The notes: generated by a model from the letters alone, not told the origin. Shown: positions 42,336-51,974, counted from the first letter of the stretch. The stretch: 53,823 bases of DNA from DATFML01 sp964571225 (GCA_964571225.1 CAZNBB010000009.1:1-53823); one strand, 5' to 3'. Numbers and translations are program-made.

Positions 42336-43802
42336 TCACATCAACACGACGTCGTACTGTTCCTGGGTGTAGAGCTGCTCGACCTGCAGCTGGATGGGCT
42401 TTCCGATGAACGCTTCGAGCTCGGCCAGACTGGTGGATTCCTCGTCCAGCAGCAGATCCACCACATCCTGGGCGGCCAGCACCAACAGCTTGTCGGCGTC
42501 GAACTGGCGGGCTTCCCGCAGGATTTCCCTGAAAATCTCGTAGCAGACCGTCTCGGCGGTCTTCAACGACCCCCGCCCACCGCAGGTTGCGCATGGCTCG
42601 CACAGCACGTGCTCGAGGCTCTCGCGCGTACGCTTGCGGGTCATCTGCACCAAACCCAGATTGGAAACCTCGCTGATATGGGTCTTGGCATGGTCACGCT
42701 CGATGCTCTTCTCCAGAGCGCGCAGCACCTGACGTTTGTGGTCGTCCTGCTGCATGTCGATGAAGTCGACGATGATGATCCCGCCCAGGTTGCGCAGACG
42801 CAGCTGCCTGACGATGGCCTGGGCCGCCTCCAGGTTGGTCTTGAAGATCGTCTCTTCCAGGTTGCGGTGACCCACATAGGCGCCGGTATTGACATCGATC
42901 GTGGTCATCGCCTCGGTCTGATCGATGATCAGATAGCCGCCGGACTTGAGCTGAACCTTGCGCTCCAGCGCTTTCTGTATTTCGTCCTCCACACCGTACA
43001 GATCGAATACCGGCCGTTCACCGGGATAGTATTCCAGCAGGGTCGCCAATTCGGGGATGAACTCCTGCACGAACGGCATCGCCTTCTGGAAAGTCTCCCG
43101 GGAATCGATACGCACTTTCTCCACCGCGGTTCCGACCATGTCGCGCAGCACCCTCAGCACCAGAGGGAGATCTTCGTACACGATCGTCTCGGGCGCCGCA
43201 CGGCTGGCACGCTCCTGGATGGAAGTCCAGAGCTTGCGCAGAAACACCATATCGGCGATCAGCGCTTCGGGGTTGGCGCCTTCGGCGGCGGTACGCACGA
43301 TGTAGCCGTGAGCCTCCGATTCCGCCATGCCGCGTTGAACGATTTCCTTGAGGCGTGTGCGCTCGGCATCGTCTTCGATACGCTGGGAGACCCCGATGTT
43401 GCAGGCCCCCGGCATCAGGACCAGACAGCGCGAAGGAATGGTAATGTGGGTGGTGAGCCGGGCACCCTTGGTGCCCAGCGGGTCTTTGATGACCTGCACC
43501 AGTACCTGCTGTCCTTCGTGCACGAGCTGGGTGATGTTGTCGGTCTTGCGCTCGCCGCCCGGCCCATCGCCGTCCACCGCCGCGATATCCGAGGCATGCA
43601 GAAACGCGGCCCGCTCCAGTCCGATGCTCACGAATGCCGCCTGCATGCCCGGAAGCACGCGGGTCACGACACCCTTGTAGACGTTGCCAACCAACCCGCG
43701 GCGCCGTGTGCGCTCGATGAACACCTCCTGCAGGACGCCGTTTTCCACCAGCGCCACACGGGTTTCGCGGGGGGTCACATTGACCAGAATCTCCTCGCTC
43801 AT
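42336..43802 (-). CDS. rng: Ribonuclease G
   Basis: 488 aa. An S1 RNA-binding domain near residues 38-120 (GNVYKGVVTRVLPGMQAAFVSIG), the RNase E/G catalytic core with metal-binding aspartates in TIDVNTGAYVG and IIIVDFIDM, and the zinc-link CEPCATCGGRG for dimerisation. It matures 16S rRNA and degrades mRNAs. The short length, without the disordered C-terminal degradosome scaffold, is RNase G rather than RNase E. yhdP starts seven bases after its stop. Confidence 0.97.
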   Translation of the reverse strand: MSEEILVNVTPRETRVALVENGVLQEVFIERTRRRGLVGNVYKGVVTRVLPGMQAAFVSIGLERAAFLHASDIAAVDGDGPGGERKTDNITQLVHEGQQVLVQVIKDPLGTKGARLTTHITIPSRCLVLMPGACNIGVSQRIEDDAERTRLKEIVQRGMAESEAHGYIVRTAAEGANPEALIADMVFLRKLWTSIQERASRAAPETIVYEDLPLVLRVLRDMVGTAVEKVRIDSRETFQKAMPFVQEFIPELATLLEYYPGERPVFDLYGVEDEIQKALERKVQLKSGGYLIIDQTEAMTTIDVNTGAYVGHRNLEETIFKTNLEAAQAIVRQLRLRNLGGIIIVDFIDMQQDDHKRQVLRALEKSIERDHAKTHISEVSNLGLVQMTRKRTRESLEHVLCEPCATCGGRGSLKTAETVCYEIFREILREARQFDADKLLVLAAQDVVDLLLDEESTSLAELEAFIGKPIQLQVEQLYTQEQYDVVLM

Positions 43803-44120
43803 GACAGACCCTTGCCCCCCCTATTGGACGGGCATCCGGGATGCTGACGCGGTACAGGCGTGCCGGGACACGCCAGGGCACGGAGGGGGCGCAGGCCGGG
43901 TACAGACGGCACAGTCGAGATTCCAGCAATCATTGACACGTTCATCCACGTTGTCGGTCACTTCCACGCAGGCCGGCGACCGGCGGTTGCAGCACGCAGG
44001 GTTGCGGCGTCGCGGTACCCCGCCTGCGGGACGGCCGCCGGACGTTCACCCGCTTTTATCCCGGCATGGAAACAGTAACCGTGACCCATGCCTCAGACGC
44101 CGGAGCGAAAATCGCCTCCG
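43803..44120. other. 318-bp intergenic region between maf and rng
   Basis: No convincing gene is seen on either strand; short frames here are proline/arginine-rich shadows. An AAGGG ribosome site lies just before the rng ATG at 43802. The region must carry any separate rng promoter, but I see no good -10/-35 pair. The 3' flank of maf has GC-rich dyads without U-runs. Confidence 0.6.
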
Positions 44121-44747
44121 TCAGCCCGGGCGCCGCCAGACCGGGATCAGCTCGTAGCCGAAATCGCCCAACAGTTGCGCCGTCTCGTACACCGGCAGCC
44201 CCATCACCCCGGAGTAGCTGCCCTCCAGACGGCTCACGAAGGCCGCCCCCAGTCCTTGAATGGCATAGGCGCCGGCCTTGTCCGATGGTTCGCCGCTTTC
44301 CCAATAGGCCCGGCGCTCCCGTTCGCTGACCACCCGGAAGGTCACGGTGCTGACACTGACTCTCACGGCCTCACGGCTTCCCTGCACCAGCGCCACACCG
44401 CTCAACACCCGGTGACTGCGCCCGCTCAGCTGCGCCAGCATGGCCAGGCCGTCGTCCCGGTCGCGGGGCTTGCCGAGCACCCGCTCGTCCAGCACGACCA
44501 CCGTATCCGCCCCCAGCACCGGCGCATCCGCCTGCCGCTCGGGCGCCCGCCACCCGGCCCGCGCCTTGTCGACGGCCAGCCGGCTGACGTAGTAGTCCGG
44601 GCTTTCGTCCGCAACCAGGGTCTCGTCCACATCGACAACCAGGCGCTGGACGGGTACCCCCATCTGGGCGAGCAGCTCCCGGCGTCTGGGCGACCCGGAC
44701 GCCAGATAGATACCGGGAATACGCTCGGCGGGACTATCGAAGACCAT
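44121..44747 (-). CDS. maf: Maf-family nucleoside triphosphate pyrophosphatase (YhdE-like)
   Basis: 208 aa. Hydrolyses non-canonical or pyrimidine NTPs such as dTTP/UTP to monophosphates. Hallmarks: YLASGSPRRRELLAQMG, VLGADTVVVLDERVLGKP, DKAGAYAIQGLGAAFVSRLEGSYSGVMGLP. The start at 44747 adds about ten residues before the core; a later start is possible. The order maf-rng-yhdP-tldD is conserved in E. coli. Confidence 0.94.
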   Translation of the reverse strand: MVFDSPAERIPGIYLASGSPRRRELLAQMGVPVQRLVVDVDETLVADESPDYYVSRLAVDKARAGWRAPERQADAPVLGADTVVVLDERVLGKPRDRDDGLAMLAQLSGRSHRVLSGVALVQGSREAVRVSVSTVTFRVVSERERRAYWESGEPSDKAGAYAIQGLGAAFVSRLEGSYSGVMGLPVYETAQLLGDFGYELIPVWRRPG

Positions 44748-44768
44748 AGGTTGCCCGGCTCGTACCGC

Positions 44769-45239
44769 TTAACCGCGATGATAGGGATGGCCGGCCACGA
44801 TGCTCCAGGCCCGGTACAGCTGCTCGGCCACCAGGATGCGTACCAATGGATGCGGCAGGGTAAGGGCCGACAGCGACCAGCGCATATCCGCCCGGGCCTC
44901 GCAGTCCTGCCACAATCCGTCAGGGCCCCCGATCAGCAGAGCGCGGTCCCGACCGTCGGCCAGCCAGGCCCGCAGTTGATCGGCAAGCCCCTCGGTGCTC
45001 CAACTGCGGCCTGTCACGTCCAGGGCCACCACCATGCTGTCCCGGGGAATGGCGGCCAGCATGCGTTCGCCCTCCTCGCGCACGGCCCGCGCCGGATCCG
45101 CGCTGCGGGTGCGCTTGCCGGGGGAAATCTGCACCAGGCGCAAGGCGCACTCCCTGGGCAGGCGCTTGGCATACTCCTGGTAACCCGCTTCGACCCAGCT
45201 TTCCAGTCGGGTACCCACCGCGATCAGGTGAATCTGCAT
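44769..45239 (-). CDS. rlmH: RlmH, 23S rRNA (pseudouridine1915-N3) methyltransferase
   Basis: 156 aa, standard for this SPOUT methyltransferase. MQIHLIAVGTRLESWVEAGYQEY at the start, LDVTGRSWSTEGLADQL in the middle and the SAM-binding knot region ALLIGGPDGL; the C-terminus ILVAEQLYRAWSIVAGHPYHRG is near invariant. The upstream in-frame codon at 45257 is rejected in favour of the ATG at 45239. Confidence 0.97.
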   Translation of the reverse strand: MQIHLIAVGTRLESWVEAGYQEYAKRLPRECALRLVQISPGKRTRSADPARAVREEGERMLAAIPRDSMVVALDVTGRSWSTEGLADQLRAWLADGRDRALLIGGPDGLWQDCEARADMRWSLSALTLPHPLVRILVAEQLYRAWSIVAGHPYHRG

Positions 45240-45270
45240 GACAATCCACGCCGCCACACGCCGGCGGGCA

Positions 45271-45636
45271 TCACTTGCCCGCGTTGCGCGCCGGCAAGAC
45301 AGACTCGCTCCCGTCGCCCACCGACCAGAGCTTCTCCAGGTTGTAGAAATCGCGTATGCGGGGCAGCATCACGTGGACCACGATTTCGCCCAGGTCGACG
45401 AGCACCCACTCGCCCTCGCGTTCACCCTCCACACCCAGAGGCGGCATGCCGGCTTTCTTGGCCTCGTGAATCACGTTGTCGGCAAGGGATTTCACATGCC
45501 GATCGGAGGTGCCGCTGGCGAACACCATCACGTCCGTGATGGAGGTCCGCTCGCGCACGTCCAGTACCCTGATATCCTTGGCCTTGAGATCCTCCAAGGC
45601 CTTTACCACCAGCTCCTTCAACGCCTCAGCTTGCAT
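45271..45636 (-). CDS. rsfS: RsfS, ribosomal silencing factor
   Basis: 121 aa. Binds ribosomal protein L14 and blocks subunit joining when nutrients are low. Family motifs: LKAKDIRVLDVRERTSITDVMVFASGTSDRHVKSLAD and GEREGEWVLVDLGEIVVHVMLPRIRDFYNLEKLWS. Located between nadD and rlmH, the usual order. Confidence 0.97.
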   Translation of the reverse strand: MQAEALKELVVKALEDLKAKDIRVLDVRERTSITDVMVFASGTSDRHVKSLADNVIHEAKKAGMPPLGVEGEREGEWVLVDLGEIVVHVMLPRIRDFYNLEKLWSVGDGSESVLPARNAGK

Positions 45637-45672
45637 ATCGTCCCATCTTTGGTCCCGCGGCGTGACAGGCCG

Positions 45673-46299
45673 CTAGTCGTAGATATGTTCGTCCCGTAGA
45701 TAGCCCAGCACCCGGTCCGGAAGCAAGTAACGGGGGTTCATGCCCTGGCTCAATTGCTGGCGGATGTAGGTCGCGGAAATTTCGAGCTGGGTGACCGTAC
45801 AAAACAGTAGACCGCCCGCCGCGGACCGTGCCAGCTCGGTCGCCTGTCCCACCTGTCGGCTGCGAATGAGCGCCCCAAGGGGACCCTCGTCGGGCGCCTC
45901 CCAACCTGGGCGACGCATGACGACCAAGTGTGCGAGCTCGATCAGTTCCTCCCAGCGGTGCCAACCGGGAAGACCGATAAATGCGTCCATTCCCAACATC
46001 AGGCACAGGGGGCGTGCGCCCACCTCCCCGCGCAGCGATTGCAGGGTATCGACCATGTAGGACGGCCCTTCGCGCTGCAGCTCCCGGTCGTCCAGGCACA
46101 GGCCCGGCTGGTCCCGCACGGCCAGCTCCACCATACGGCGGCGCTGCGCCGGCGTGGCGTGGGGAACGTCCCGGTGGGGCGGCACATGGGCCGGCAGCAG
46201 ACGCACATGGTCCAGACCCAGCTCCTGCAGCAATTCCAGAGCCGGACGCAGATGACCGAAATGAATGGGATCGAAAGTGCCGCCAAGGATACCGATCAT
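45673..46299 (-). CDS. nadD: Nicotinate-nucleotide adenylyltransferase
   Basis: 208 aa from the ATG at 46299. Makes NaAD in NAD synthesis. GGTFDPIHFGHLRPA carries the T/HxGH nucleotide-binding motif, and ISATYIRQQLSQG the second (ISST-like) motif. An in-frame GTG at 46329 would add ten residues; neither start has a strong ribosome site, and the ATG agrees with the family N-terminus MIGILGG. Confidence 0.95.
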   Translation of the reverse strand: MIGILGGTFDPIHFGHLRPALELLQELGLDHVRLLPAHVPPHRDVPHATPAQRRRMVELAVRDQPGLCLDDRELQREGPSYMVDTLQSLRGEVGARPLCLMLGMDAFIGLPGWHRWEELIELAHLVVMRRPGWEAPDEGPLGALIRSRQVGQATELARSAAGGLLFCTVTQLEISATYIRQQLSQGMNPRYLLPDRVLGYLRDEHIYD

Positions 46300-46421
46300 C
46301 GATGGTGTCGTGCCGTCCGAGGTTCGCACCCCGGCGTCGCACCGGCGTCCCCCGCCGGAATCGGCTGGAGACGCATCGTGACCTCAAACCGGCAATTGGC
46401 GGTCACCGTCGGCATTGCCCC

Positions 46422-47684
46422 TCACTTGCGTACATGGCCGTCGCCGAGCACCACGTATTTGAGAGTGGTCAGCCCCTCCAGGCCAACTGGTCCGCGGGCG
46501 TGCAGCTTGTCGGTGCTGATGCCGATCTCGGCACCCAGCCCGTATTCGAAACCGTCGGCAAAGCGGGTCGAAGCGTTGACCATCACCGAGCTGGAATCCA
46601 CCTCCCGCAGGAACCGGCGGGCGCGGCTGAAATCCTCGGTAATGATGGCGTCGGTGTGTTGCGAGCCGTGGCGGGCGATATGCTCCATGGCGCTGTCCAA
46701 CCCGTCCACAACCCGCACGGCGAGGATCGGGGCCAGGTATTCGGCGTCCCAATCGGCCTCGGTGGCCGGCGTGGCGGCAGGCAGAATCTCCCGGGTTCGC
46801 GGACAGCCGCGCAGTTCCACGCCGGCTTCCTCGTAGGCCCGCCCCAACTCGGGCAGCAGGCGCTCGGCGATCCCCTCGGCCACCAGCAGGGTCTCCATGG
46901 TGTTGCAGGTGCCGTAGCGCTGGGTCTTGGCGTTGACAGCGACTCGCACGGCCTTGTCCGGATCCGCCCGATCGTCGACGTACACGTGGCAGACGCCGTC
47001 CAGATGCTTGATCACCGGCACCCGCGACTCGTTGCTGACCCGCTCGATGAGGCCTTTGCCGCCGCGGGGAACGATGACGTCCACGTAGTCCTTCATGCGC
47101 AGCAGTTCGCCCACCGCCGCCCGGTCGGTGGTGTCCACCACCTGCACCGCGTCGGCCGGCAGACCGGCGGCGGCCAGGCCTTCGTGGATGCAGGCGGCAA
47201 TGGCGCGATTGGAATGGATGGCTTCCGAGCCGCCGCGCAGAATGGCCGCATTGCCGGCCTTCAGACACAGCGCGGCGGCATCCGCGGTGACGTTGGGCCG
47301 CGACTCGTAGATGATACCGATGACTCCCAGTGGGACGCGCATGCGGCCCACCTGGATGCCCGACGGGCGGTAGTTGAGGTCGCTGATGCTGCCCACCGGA
47401 TCCGGCAGGGAGGCGACTTGGCGCAGGCCCTCGGCCATGGCGGCCAGGCGGGCGTCGTTCAGCTCCAGCCGGTCCAGCATGGCGGTATCCAGGCCGCGCT
47501 GGGCACCGGCCTCCAGGTCGCGGCGGTTCTCCGCCTTCAGGTGATCCGCCGCCCCTTCGATGGCTGCCGCCGTGGCCGCCAGGGCGGCGTTCTTGGCGCC
47601 CGTTTCGGCGCGCCCCAATGCCCGCGCGGCAGCCCGGGCGCGGCGCCCCACATCCTGCATGTACGCGGCGACGTCAAAATCCAT
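46422..47684 (-). CDS. proA: Gamma-glutamyl phosphate reductase
   Basis: 420 aa from the ATG at 47684, matching family length; in-frame ATG 47705 and GTG 47711 would add 7-9 residues. The second enzyme of proline synthesis. The catalytic Cys lies in RYGTCNTMETLLV, with MDRLELNDAR-like and LGVIGIIYESRPNVTADAAALCLKAGNAAILRGG segments binding NADPH. proB is not in the window. It sits between holA and nadD, as in Pseudomonas. Confidence 0.95.
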   Translation of the reverse strand: MDFDVAAYMQDVGRRARAAARALGRAETGAKNAALAATAAAIEGAADHLKAENRRDLEAGAQRGLDTAMLDRLELNDARLAAMAEGLRQVASLPDPVGSISDLNYRPSGIQVGRMRVPLGVIGIIYESRPNVTADAAALCLKAGNAAILRGGSEAIHSNRAIAACIHEGLAAAGLPADAVQVVDTTDRAAVGELLRMKDYVDVIVPRGGKGLIERVSNESRVPVIKHLDGVCHVYVDDRADPDKAVRVAVNAKTQRYGTCNTMETLLVAEGIAERLLPELGRAYEEAGVELRGCPRTREILPAATPATEADWDAEYLAPILAVRVVDGLDSAMEHIARHGSQHTDAIITEDFSRARRFLREVDSSSVMVNASTRFADGFEYGLGAEIGISTDKLHARGPVGLEGLTTLKYVVLGDGHVRK

Positions 47685-47762
47685 CGATTCTGCGTTGGCA
47701 CCCATGTTCACGGCCCGTCAGAAGAACAACCGCCCGCTGGCGGATAAAACTGTCATTTTTCA

Positions 47763-47771
47763 AGTATAACA
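47763..47771 (-). promoter_or_regulatory. Extended -10 promoter for proA
   Basis: The minus strand reads TG-T-TATACT (47763-47771) in a small AT-rich island between holA and proA. The TGn extension can compensate for a missing -35. Predicted start near 47756, about 50-70 bases before the candidate proA start codons. It coincides with a 5-bp dyad ATAAC/GTTAT (47766-47780) that could serve as an operator or holA transcript end. Confidence 0.45.
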
Positions 47772-47784
47772 GCAAGTTATCAGC

Positions 47785-48807
47785 TCAATGCGCCGACACT
47801 AACCGATGACCGGCGATTCGCAATGTCAATTGTACCAGTTCGTCCCAGGGGTTGCCCGGGGCCTGGCCCTTTACCATCCGATCGATAACTGCGCATTGGC
47901 GTAGCAGGCTCTGCCAGGCCGGTGCCCGGTACCGCCCCAGGGCGGCTTTGAGCGCAGGCTTGCGGGAATCCCACACCCGGCGGCGCGCCAGCACCCGGTC
48001 CGGGCTTTCGCCGGCCGCGACCTCGCGGGCCATGGCGGCCAGCACGCGCAGTTCGCGGGCCAGCGCCCACAGCACCAGCACCGGCTCCACGCCCTCCGCC
48101 CGCAAGCCGGCAAGAATACGGTTGCTGCGGGCCGCGGCGCCGCCCAGCGCACTGTCCACCAGCGTGAATACATCGAAACGGGCGCTGTCGGTAACGGCCG
48201 CCGCCACCGCCTCGGCATCGACGGGGCCCGGCTCCTGCAGCAGGCGCAGCTTTTCGATCTCCTGGGCACAGGCCAGCAGGTTGCCCTCCACCCGGTCGGC
48301 CAACAGCGAAATCGCCGCCGGCGTCGGATGCAGTCCCGCCTGCTCCATGCGCCGGCGGATCCACGCGGGCAGGCGCCGTGCATCCACCGGCCAGACCGGG
48401 ATCCCCACGCCGGCGCCCTCCAGAGCCTTGACCCACTGGCTGCGGCGCGCCGCCGCATCGAGCTTGCCGGCGATCACCAGCAGCAGGGTGTCTTCGGGAG
48501 GACGCTCGGCGTAGGCACGCAATGCCTTGGCACCGGCATCGCCCGGCTTGGCACCCGGTATACGCAACTCGATGATACGGCGCTCGGCGAACAGAGACAG
48601 GCTGTTCGAGGCCTGGGCCAACGCGTTCCAGTCGAAGCCGCTCTCCACGTGCATGACTTCCCGGCTGCTGTAGCCTTCGGCGCGGGCACGGGCCCGTATG
48701 GCGTCGGCAGCCTCCTGCACGAGCAACGTTTCTTCTCCGTACAGCAGGTAGACGGGAGCCAGGCCGCCATTGAGTTGCCCGTCCAGTTGTTCAAGACGCA
48801 CCTGCAT
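47785..48807 (-). CDS. holA: DNA polymerase III delta subunit
   Basis: 340 aa. Clamp-loader subunit that opens the beta clamp. The N-terminal PVYLLYGEETLLVQEAADAIRARA and LFAERRIIELRIPGAKPGD, and the C-terminal LLRQCAVIDRMVKGQAPGNPWDELVQLTLRIAG follow the family. Located downstream of lptE as in most gammaproteobacteria. Confidence 0.95.
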   Translation of the reverse strand: MQVRLEQLDGQLNGGLAPVYLLYGEETLLVQEAADAIRARARAEGYSSREVMHVESGFDWNALAQASNSLSLFAERRIIELRIPGAKPGDAGAKALRAYAERPPEDTLLLVIAGKLDAAARRSQWVKALEGAGVGIPVWPVDARRLPAWIRRRMEQAGLHPTPAAISLLADRVEGNLLACAQEIEKLRLLQEPGPVDAEAVAAAVTDSARFDVFTLVDSALGGAAARSNRILAGLRAEGVEPVLVLWALARELRVLAAMAREVAAGESPDRVLARRRVWDSRKPALKAALGRYRAPAWQSLLRQCAVIDRMVKGQAPGNPWDELVQLTLRIAGHRLVSAH

Positions 48808-48845
48808 AAATGCCTACCCCGACAGCCGCTCGTCCAGTGCCATGG

Positions 48846-49370
48846 TCAACGGGTGAGCGCCTCCAGACGCATCATCATCATGCGCACGAGATCGCGATCC
48901 ATCTGTTTGCGGGCAAAGGCCTCGTCGCTGGCCGTCCCCAGCACGTTGGTCACGCTGACCAGATAGTCCCGGCGTACCTCGAGTGTCTGAGGCGAAAGCA
49001 ACGGCTTGCCGCTCTTGGCGTCGGTGACGTCGAATCGCACGCGGGAATACAGCTCCGACTCCCTGGGACGGCCGTCCGCTCCCACCGACAGGACCCGCTT
49101 GTCGGCCTGCTGTCCCAGAATCCGCAACACCGCGCTGGCTTGCGCCGGACCGTCCACCACCGAAACCCCGGAATCTTTCAACGACTGGCGCAGGTCCGTC
49201 ATCAGCGGACTGAACCGGCCACCTCCCTGGATATAGGTGCTGTGCATCTGGGGGGGCAGATGCACCGGGCCGCGCAGGTGAAACCCGCATCCTGCCAGCG
49301 ACGCCGCCAGACACCACAGGACCGCCCACCAAAGATTGCGCTGCCGGGTGTGATAACCATTGCTTGCCAA
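48846..49370 (-). CDS. lptE: LptE, outer-membrane LPS assembly lipoprotein
   Basis: 174 aa. A lipobox LAGC (25-28) puts the lipidated Cys at 28, followed by GFHLRG, the classic LptE N-terminus. It plugs the LptD barrel and helps insert LPS in the outer leaflet. The rest is a compact alpha/beta fold ending in a helical tail. It follows leuS with a 35-bp gap. Confidence 0.94.
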   Translation of the reverse strand: MASNGYHTRQRNLWWAVLWCLAASLAGCGFHLRGPVHLPPQMHSTYIQGGGRFSPLMTDLRQSLKDSGVSVVDGPAQASAVLRILGQQADKRVLSVGADGRPRESELYSRVRFDVTDAKSGKPLLSPQTLEVRRDYLVSVTNVLGTASDEAFARKQMDRDLVRMMMMRLEALTR

Positions 49371-49405
49371 CGTAGTCCTCTCCCGGGCCTCGCCCGCTGC
49401 GTACG

Positions 49406-51910
49406 TCAGACGACGATGTTGACCAGTTTACCCGGCACTACAATGACCTTGCGCACCGACTTGCCGGCGATGAACCGCTGGGCGTTCTCGTCGGCGATGG
49501 CGGCCGACTCCAGCGCCGTCCGGTCGCTGTCGGCGGCAACCGACACCCGTCCGCGGACCTTACCGTTGACCTGCACTACCAGTTCGATCATGTCCCGCTC
49601 CAGGGCGGTGGGATCGGCGGCGGGCCAGGGGGCGTCCACCACCGCCTTGGCATCGGTCGCCGCCAGGGTACTCCACAAGCCGTGGCTGATATGGGGCACG
49701 ATGGGGGCCAGCAGACGCAGCAGCATATCCACAGCCTCGAACAGTACCGCCGCCTGGCCGCGGGCCGAGGGGCTTTCCTCGTCCACCGGCTCCATGGCGC
49801 CGAGGGAATTGACGATCTTCATGCAGGCCGCCACCACCGTATTGAACTGGTAGCGTTCGAAATCGCGCACCGCCTGATCGACCGACTGATGGATCTGGGC
49901 GCGGGCTTTCTTGTGGGATTCCGGGAGCTCGGACCAGTCGAAGTCGGCCAGCAGGTGACGGCGCTTGTTGGCTGTGTCGAAGTGCTCGAACGCATACTCA
50001 GGCCGCTCTCCCAGCGCCCACAACCGTTTGAGGAAGCGATAGGCGCCGGCCACCGCTTCATCCGACCATTCCAGCGACTGCTCGGGCGGTGCGGCGAACA
50101 TGGTGAACAGACGCACGGTATCGGCGCCGTAACGGTCGATCAGTGCCTGGGGATCGACGGTGTTGCCCTTGGACTTGGACATCTTGGCACCGTCCTTGAG
50201 CACCATGCCCTGGGTCAACAGATTGGCGAACGGCTCGTCGGAATTGACCAGGCCGACATCCCGCAGCAGCTTGTGGAAGAAACGCGCGTAAAGCAGATGC
50301 AGAATGGCATGCTCGATGCCGCCGATGTACTGGTCCACCGGCAACCAGTAATTGGCGCGCGCATCCAGCATGGCCTGGTCGTTGTCGGCGCAGGCATAGC
50401 GGGCGAAATACCAGGACGACTCCATGAAGGTGTCGAACGTATCCGTTTCCCGTTCGGCGGTACCGCCGCAGCGCGGACAGGTCGTGGTGTACCACTCGGC
50501 CATCTTCTTGATGGGCGAGCCCACCCCGTCGAAGGCCACATCCTCGGGCAGTACCACCGGTAAGTCCTTGTCGGGCACCGGCACCGCGCCGCAGTCGGGA
50601 CAGTTGATGATGGGAACGGGGCAACCCCAGTAACGCTGCCGTGATACGCCCCAGTCCCGCAGCCGGTAGTTCACGGTCCGGCGACCGCGACCGGCATCCT
50701 CCAACTGTCCGGCGATGGCGTCGAAGGCGCCCTGGTAGTCGAGTCCGTCGAACGCACCGGAGTTGCCAAGCACACCCTTGTCGATGTAGGCGGCCTCCGA
50801 AACATCGGCCTGGGAACCGTCCGCGGGAAAGATCACCTGACGAATGGGCAGGCCGTACTTGCGCGCAAATTCGAAATCCCGCTGGTCGTGGCCGGGCACC
50901 GCCATCACCGCCCCGGTGCCATAGCCCATCAACACGAAGTTCGCCACCCAGATGGGCACCGCATCGCCGGTGATGGGATGCACGGCGTGCAGGCCAGTGG
51001 CCATGCCCTTCTTTTCCATGGTCTCCACCGCCGCCTCGGCGACGCTGGCATGGCGACACTCGTCGATGAAGGCATTCAATGCCGGCGCGCTGCGTGCCGC
51101 CTCCAGGGCCAGAGGATGCTCGGCCGCCACTGCCACATAGGTGACGCCCATCAAGGTATCCGGACGTGTGGTGAACACGGTCAACGGCTCGCTGTGGCCC
51201 TGAACCTCGAACTCCAGTTCCAGGCCCTCGGAGCGTCCGATCCAGTTGCGCTGCATGGTGCGCACCGCATCGGGCCAGCCCGGCAACCGGTCCAGCTCGG
51301 CCAGCAGCTCATCCGCATAGTCGGTGATTTTCATGAACCACTGCGGGATTTCCTTGCGCTCCACCACCGTGTCGCACCGCCAGCAGCGGCCGTCGATCAC
51401 CTGCTCGTTGGCGAGCACCGTCAAGTCGTGGGGACACCAGTTGACCGGTGCGGTCTTCTTGTACACCAGCCCCTTGGCGAACAGGCGGGTGAACAGCCAT
51501 TGTTCCCAGCGGTAGTAACGCGGGTCGCAGGTCGCCAGTTCGCGATCCCAGTCGTAGCCGAACCCCAGACGCTTGAGCTGGGTACGCATGTAGTCGATGT
51601 TCTGATAGGTCCAGCGCGCCGGCGGCACCCGGTTCTGAATCGCCGCGTTCTCGGCCGGCAGACCGAAGGCGTCCCATCCCATGGGCTGCAGCACATTGTC
51701 GCCCCGCATACGCCGGTAGCGGGCGATCACGTCTCCGATGGTGTAGTTGCGCACATGGCCCATGTGCAACCGTCCGCTGGGGTACGGAAACATGGACAGG
51801 CAATAGAATTTCGGCCGGTCACCACGCTCCACCACCCGAAAAGTCTGATTGTCGTCCCAGTAGCGCTGGGCCTGGGCTTCGATACGGTCGGGGCTGTAGG
51901 GTTCTGACAT
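49406..51910 (-). CDS. leuS: Leucyl-tRNA synthetase
   Basis: 834 aa, class I synthetase. HIGH motif as SGRLHMGHVRNYTIGD, an editing (CP1) domain (about 220-420) including FTTRPDTLMGVTYVAVA and GTGAVMAVPGHDQRDFEFA, and KMSKS as GAKMSKSKGNTVDP. The start MSEPYSPDRIEAQAQRYWDD at 51910 is standard; the frame is open 35 codons upstream through the promoter region. Complete. Confidence 0.98.
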   Translation of the reverse strand: MSEPYSPDRIEAQAQRYWDDNQTFRVVERGDRPKFYCLSMFPYPSGRLHMGHVRNYTIGDVIARYRRMRGDNVLQPMGWDAFGLPAENAAIQNRVPPARWTYQNIDYMRTQLKRLGFGYDWDRELATCDPRYYRWEQWLFTRLFAKGLVYKKTAPVNWCPHDLTVLANEQVIDGRCWRCDTVVERKEIPQWFMKITDYADELLAELDRLPGWPDAVRTMQRNWIGRSEGLELEFEVQGHSEPLTVFTTRPDTLMGVTYVAVAAEHPLALEAARSAPALNAFIDECRHASVAEAAVETMEKKGMATGLHAVHPITGDAVPIWVANFVLMGYGTGAVMAVPGHDQRDFEFARKYGLPIRQVIFPADGSQADVSEAAYIDKGVLGNSGAFDGLDYQGAFDAIAGQLEDAGRGRRTVNYRLRDWGVSRQRYWGCPVPIINCPDCGAVPVPDKDLPVVLPEDVAFDGVGSPIKKMAEWYTTTCPRCGGTAERETDTFDTFMESSWYFARYACADNDQAMLDARANYWLPVDQYIGGIEHAILHLLYARFFHKLLRDVGLVNSDEPFANLLTQGMVLKDGAKMSKSKGNTVDPQALIDRYGADTVRLFTMFAAPPEQSLEWSDEAVAGAYRFLKRLWALGERPEYAFEHFDTANKRRHLLADFDWSELPESHKKARAQIHQSVDQAVRDFERYQFNTVVAACMKIVNSLGAMEPVDEESPSARGQAAVLFEAVDMLLRLLAPIVPHISHGLWSTLAATDAKAVVDAPWPAADPTALERDMIELVVQVNGKVRGRVSVAADSDRTALESAAIADENAQRFIAGKSVRKVIVVPGKLVNIVV

Positions 51911-51944
51911 GGCCGATAGGTGACTCTGCTGACTCAAAAAATCA

Positions 51945-51974
51945 AGCATACCGTAGGCGAGCCCGGGCAAACAA
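51945..51974 (-). promoter_or_regulatory. Sigma-70 promoter candidate for leuS
   Basis: The minus strand shows TTGTTT (51969-51974), an 18-bp spacer and TATGCT (51945-51950), with the start codon at 51910. The leader of about 28 bases contains a T-run (GATTTTTTGAG). Moderate match; this is the only promoter-like pair seen in the divergent gap. Confidence 0.4.

Noticed and set aside
40644..43847. 1067-codon open frame on the plus strand
   Set aside because: It is antisense to yhdP and rng, both of which show clear family motifs. High GC at third positions of the real genes keeps the opposite frame open; the product has no recognisable domain.
43860..44078. 72-codon frame in the maf-rng gap
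   Set aside because: Arg/Pro/Ala-rich product, no ribosome site, no link to neighbours; a chance frame.
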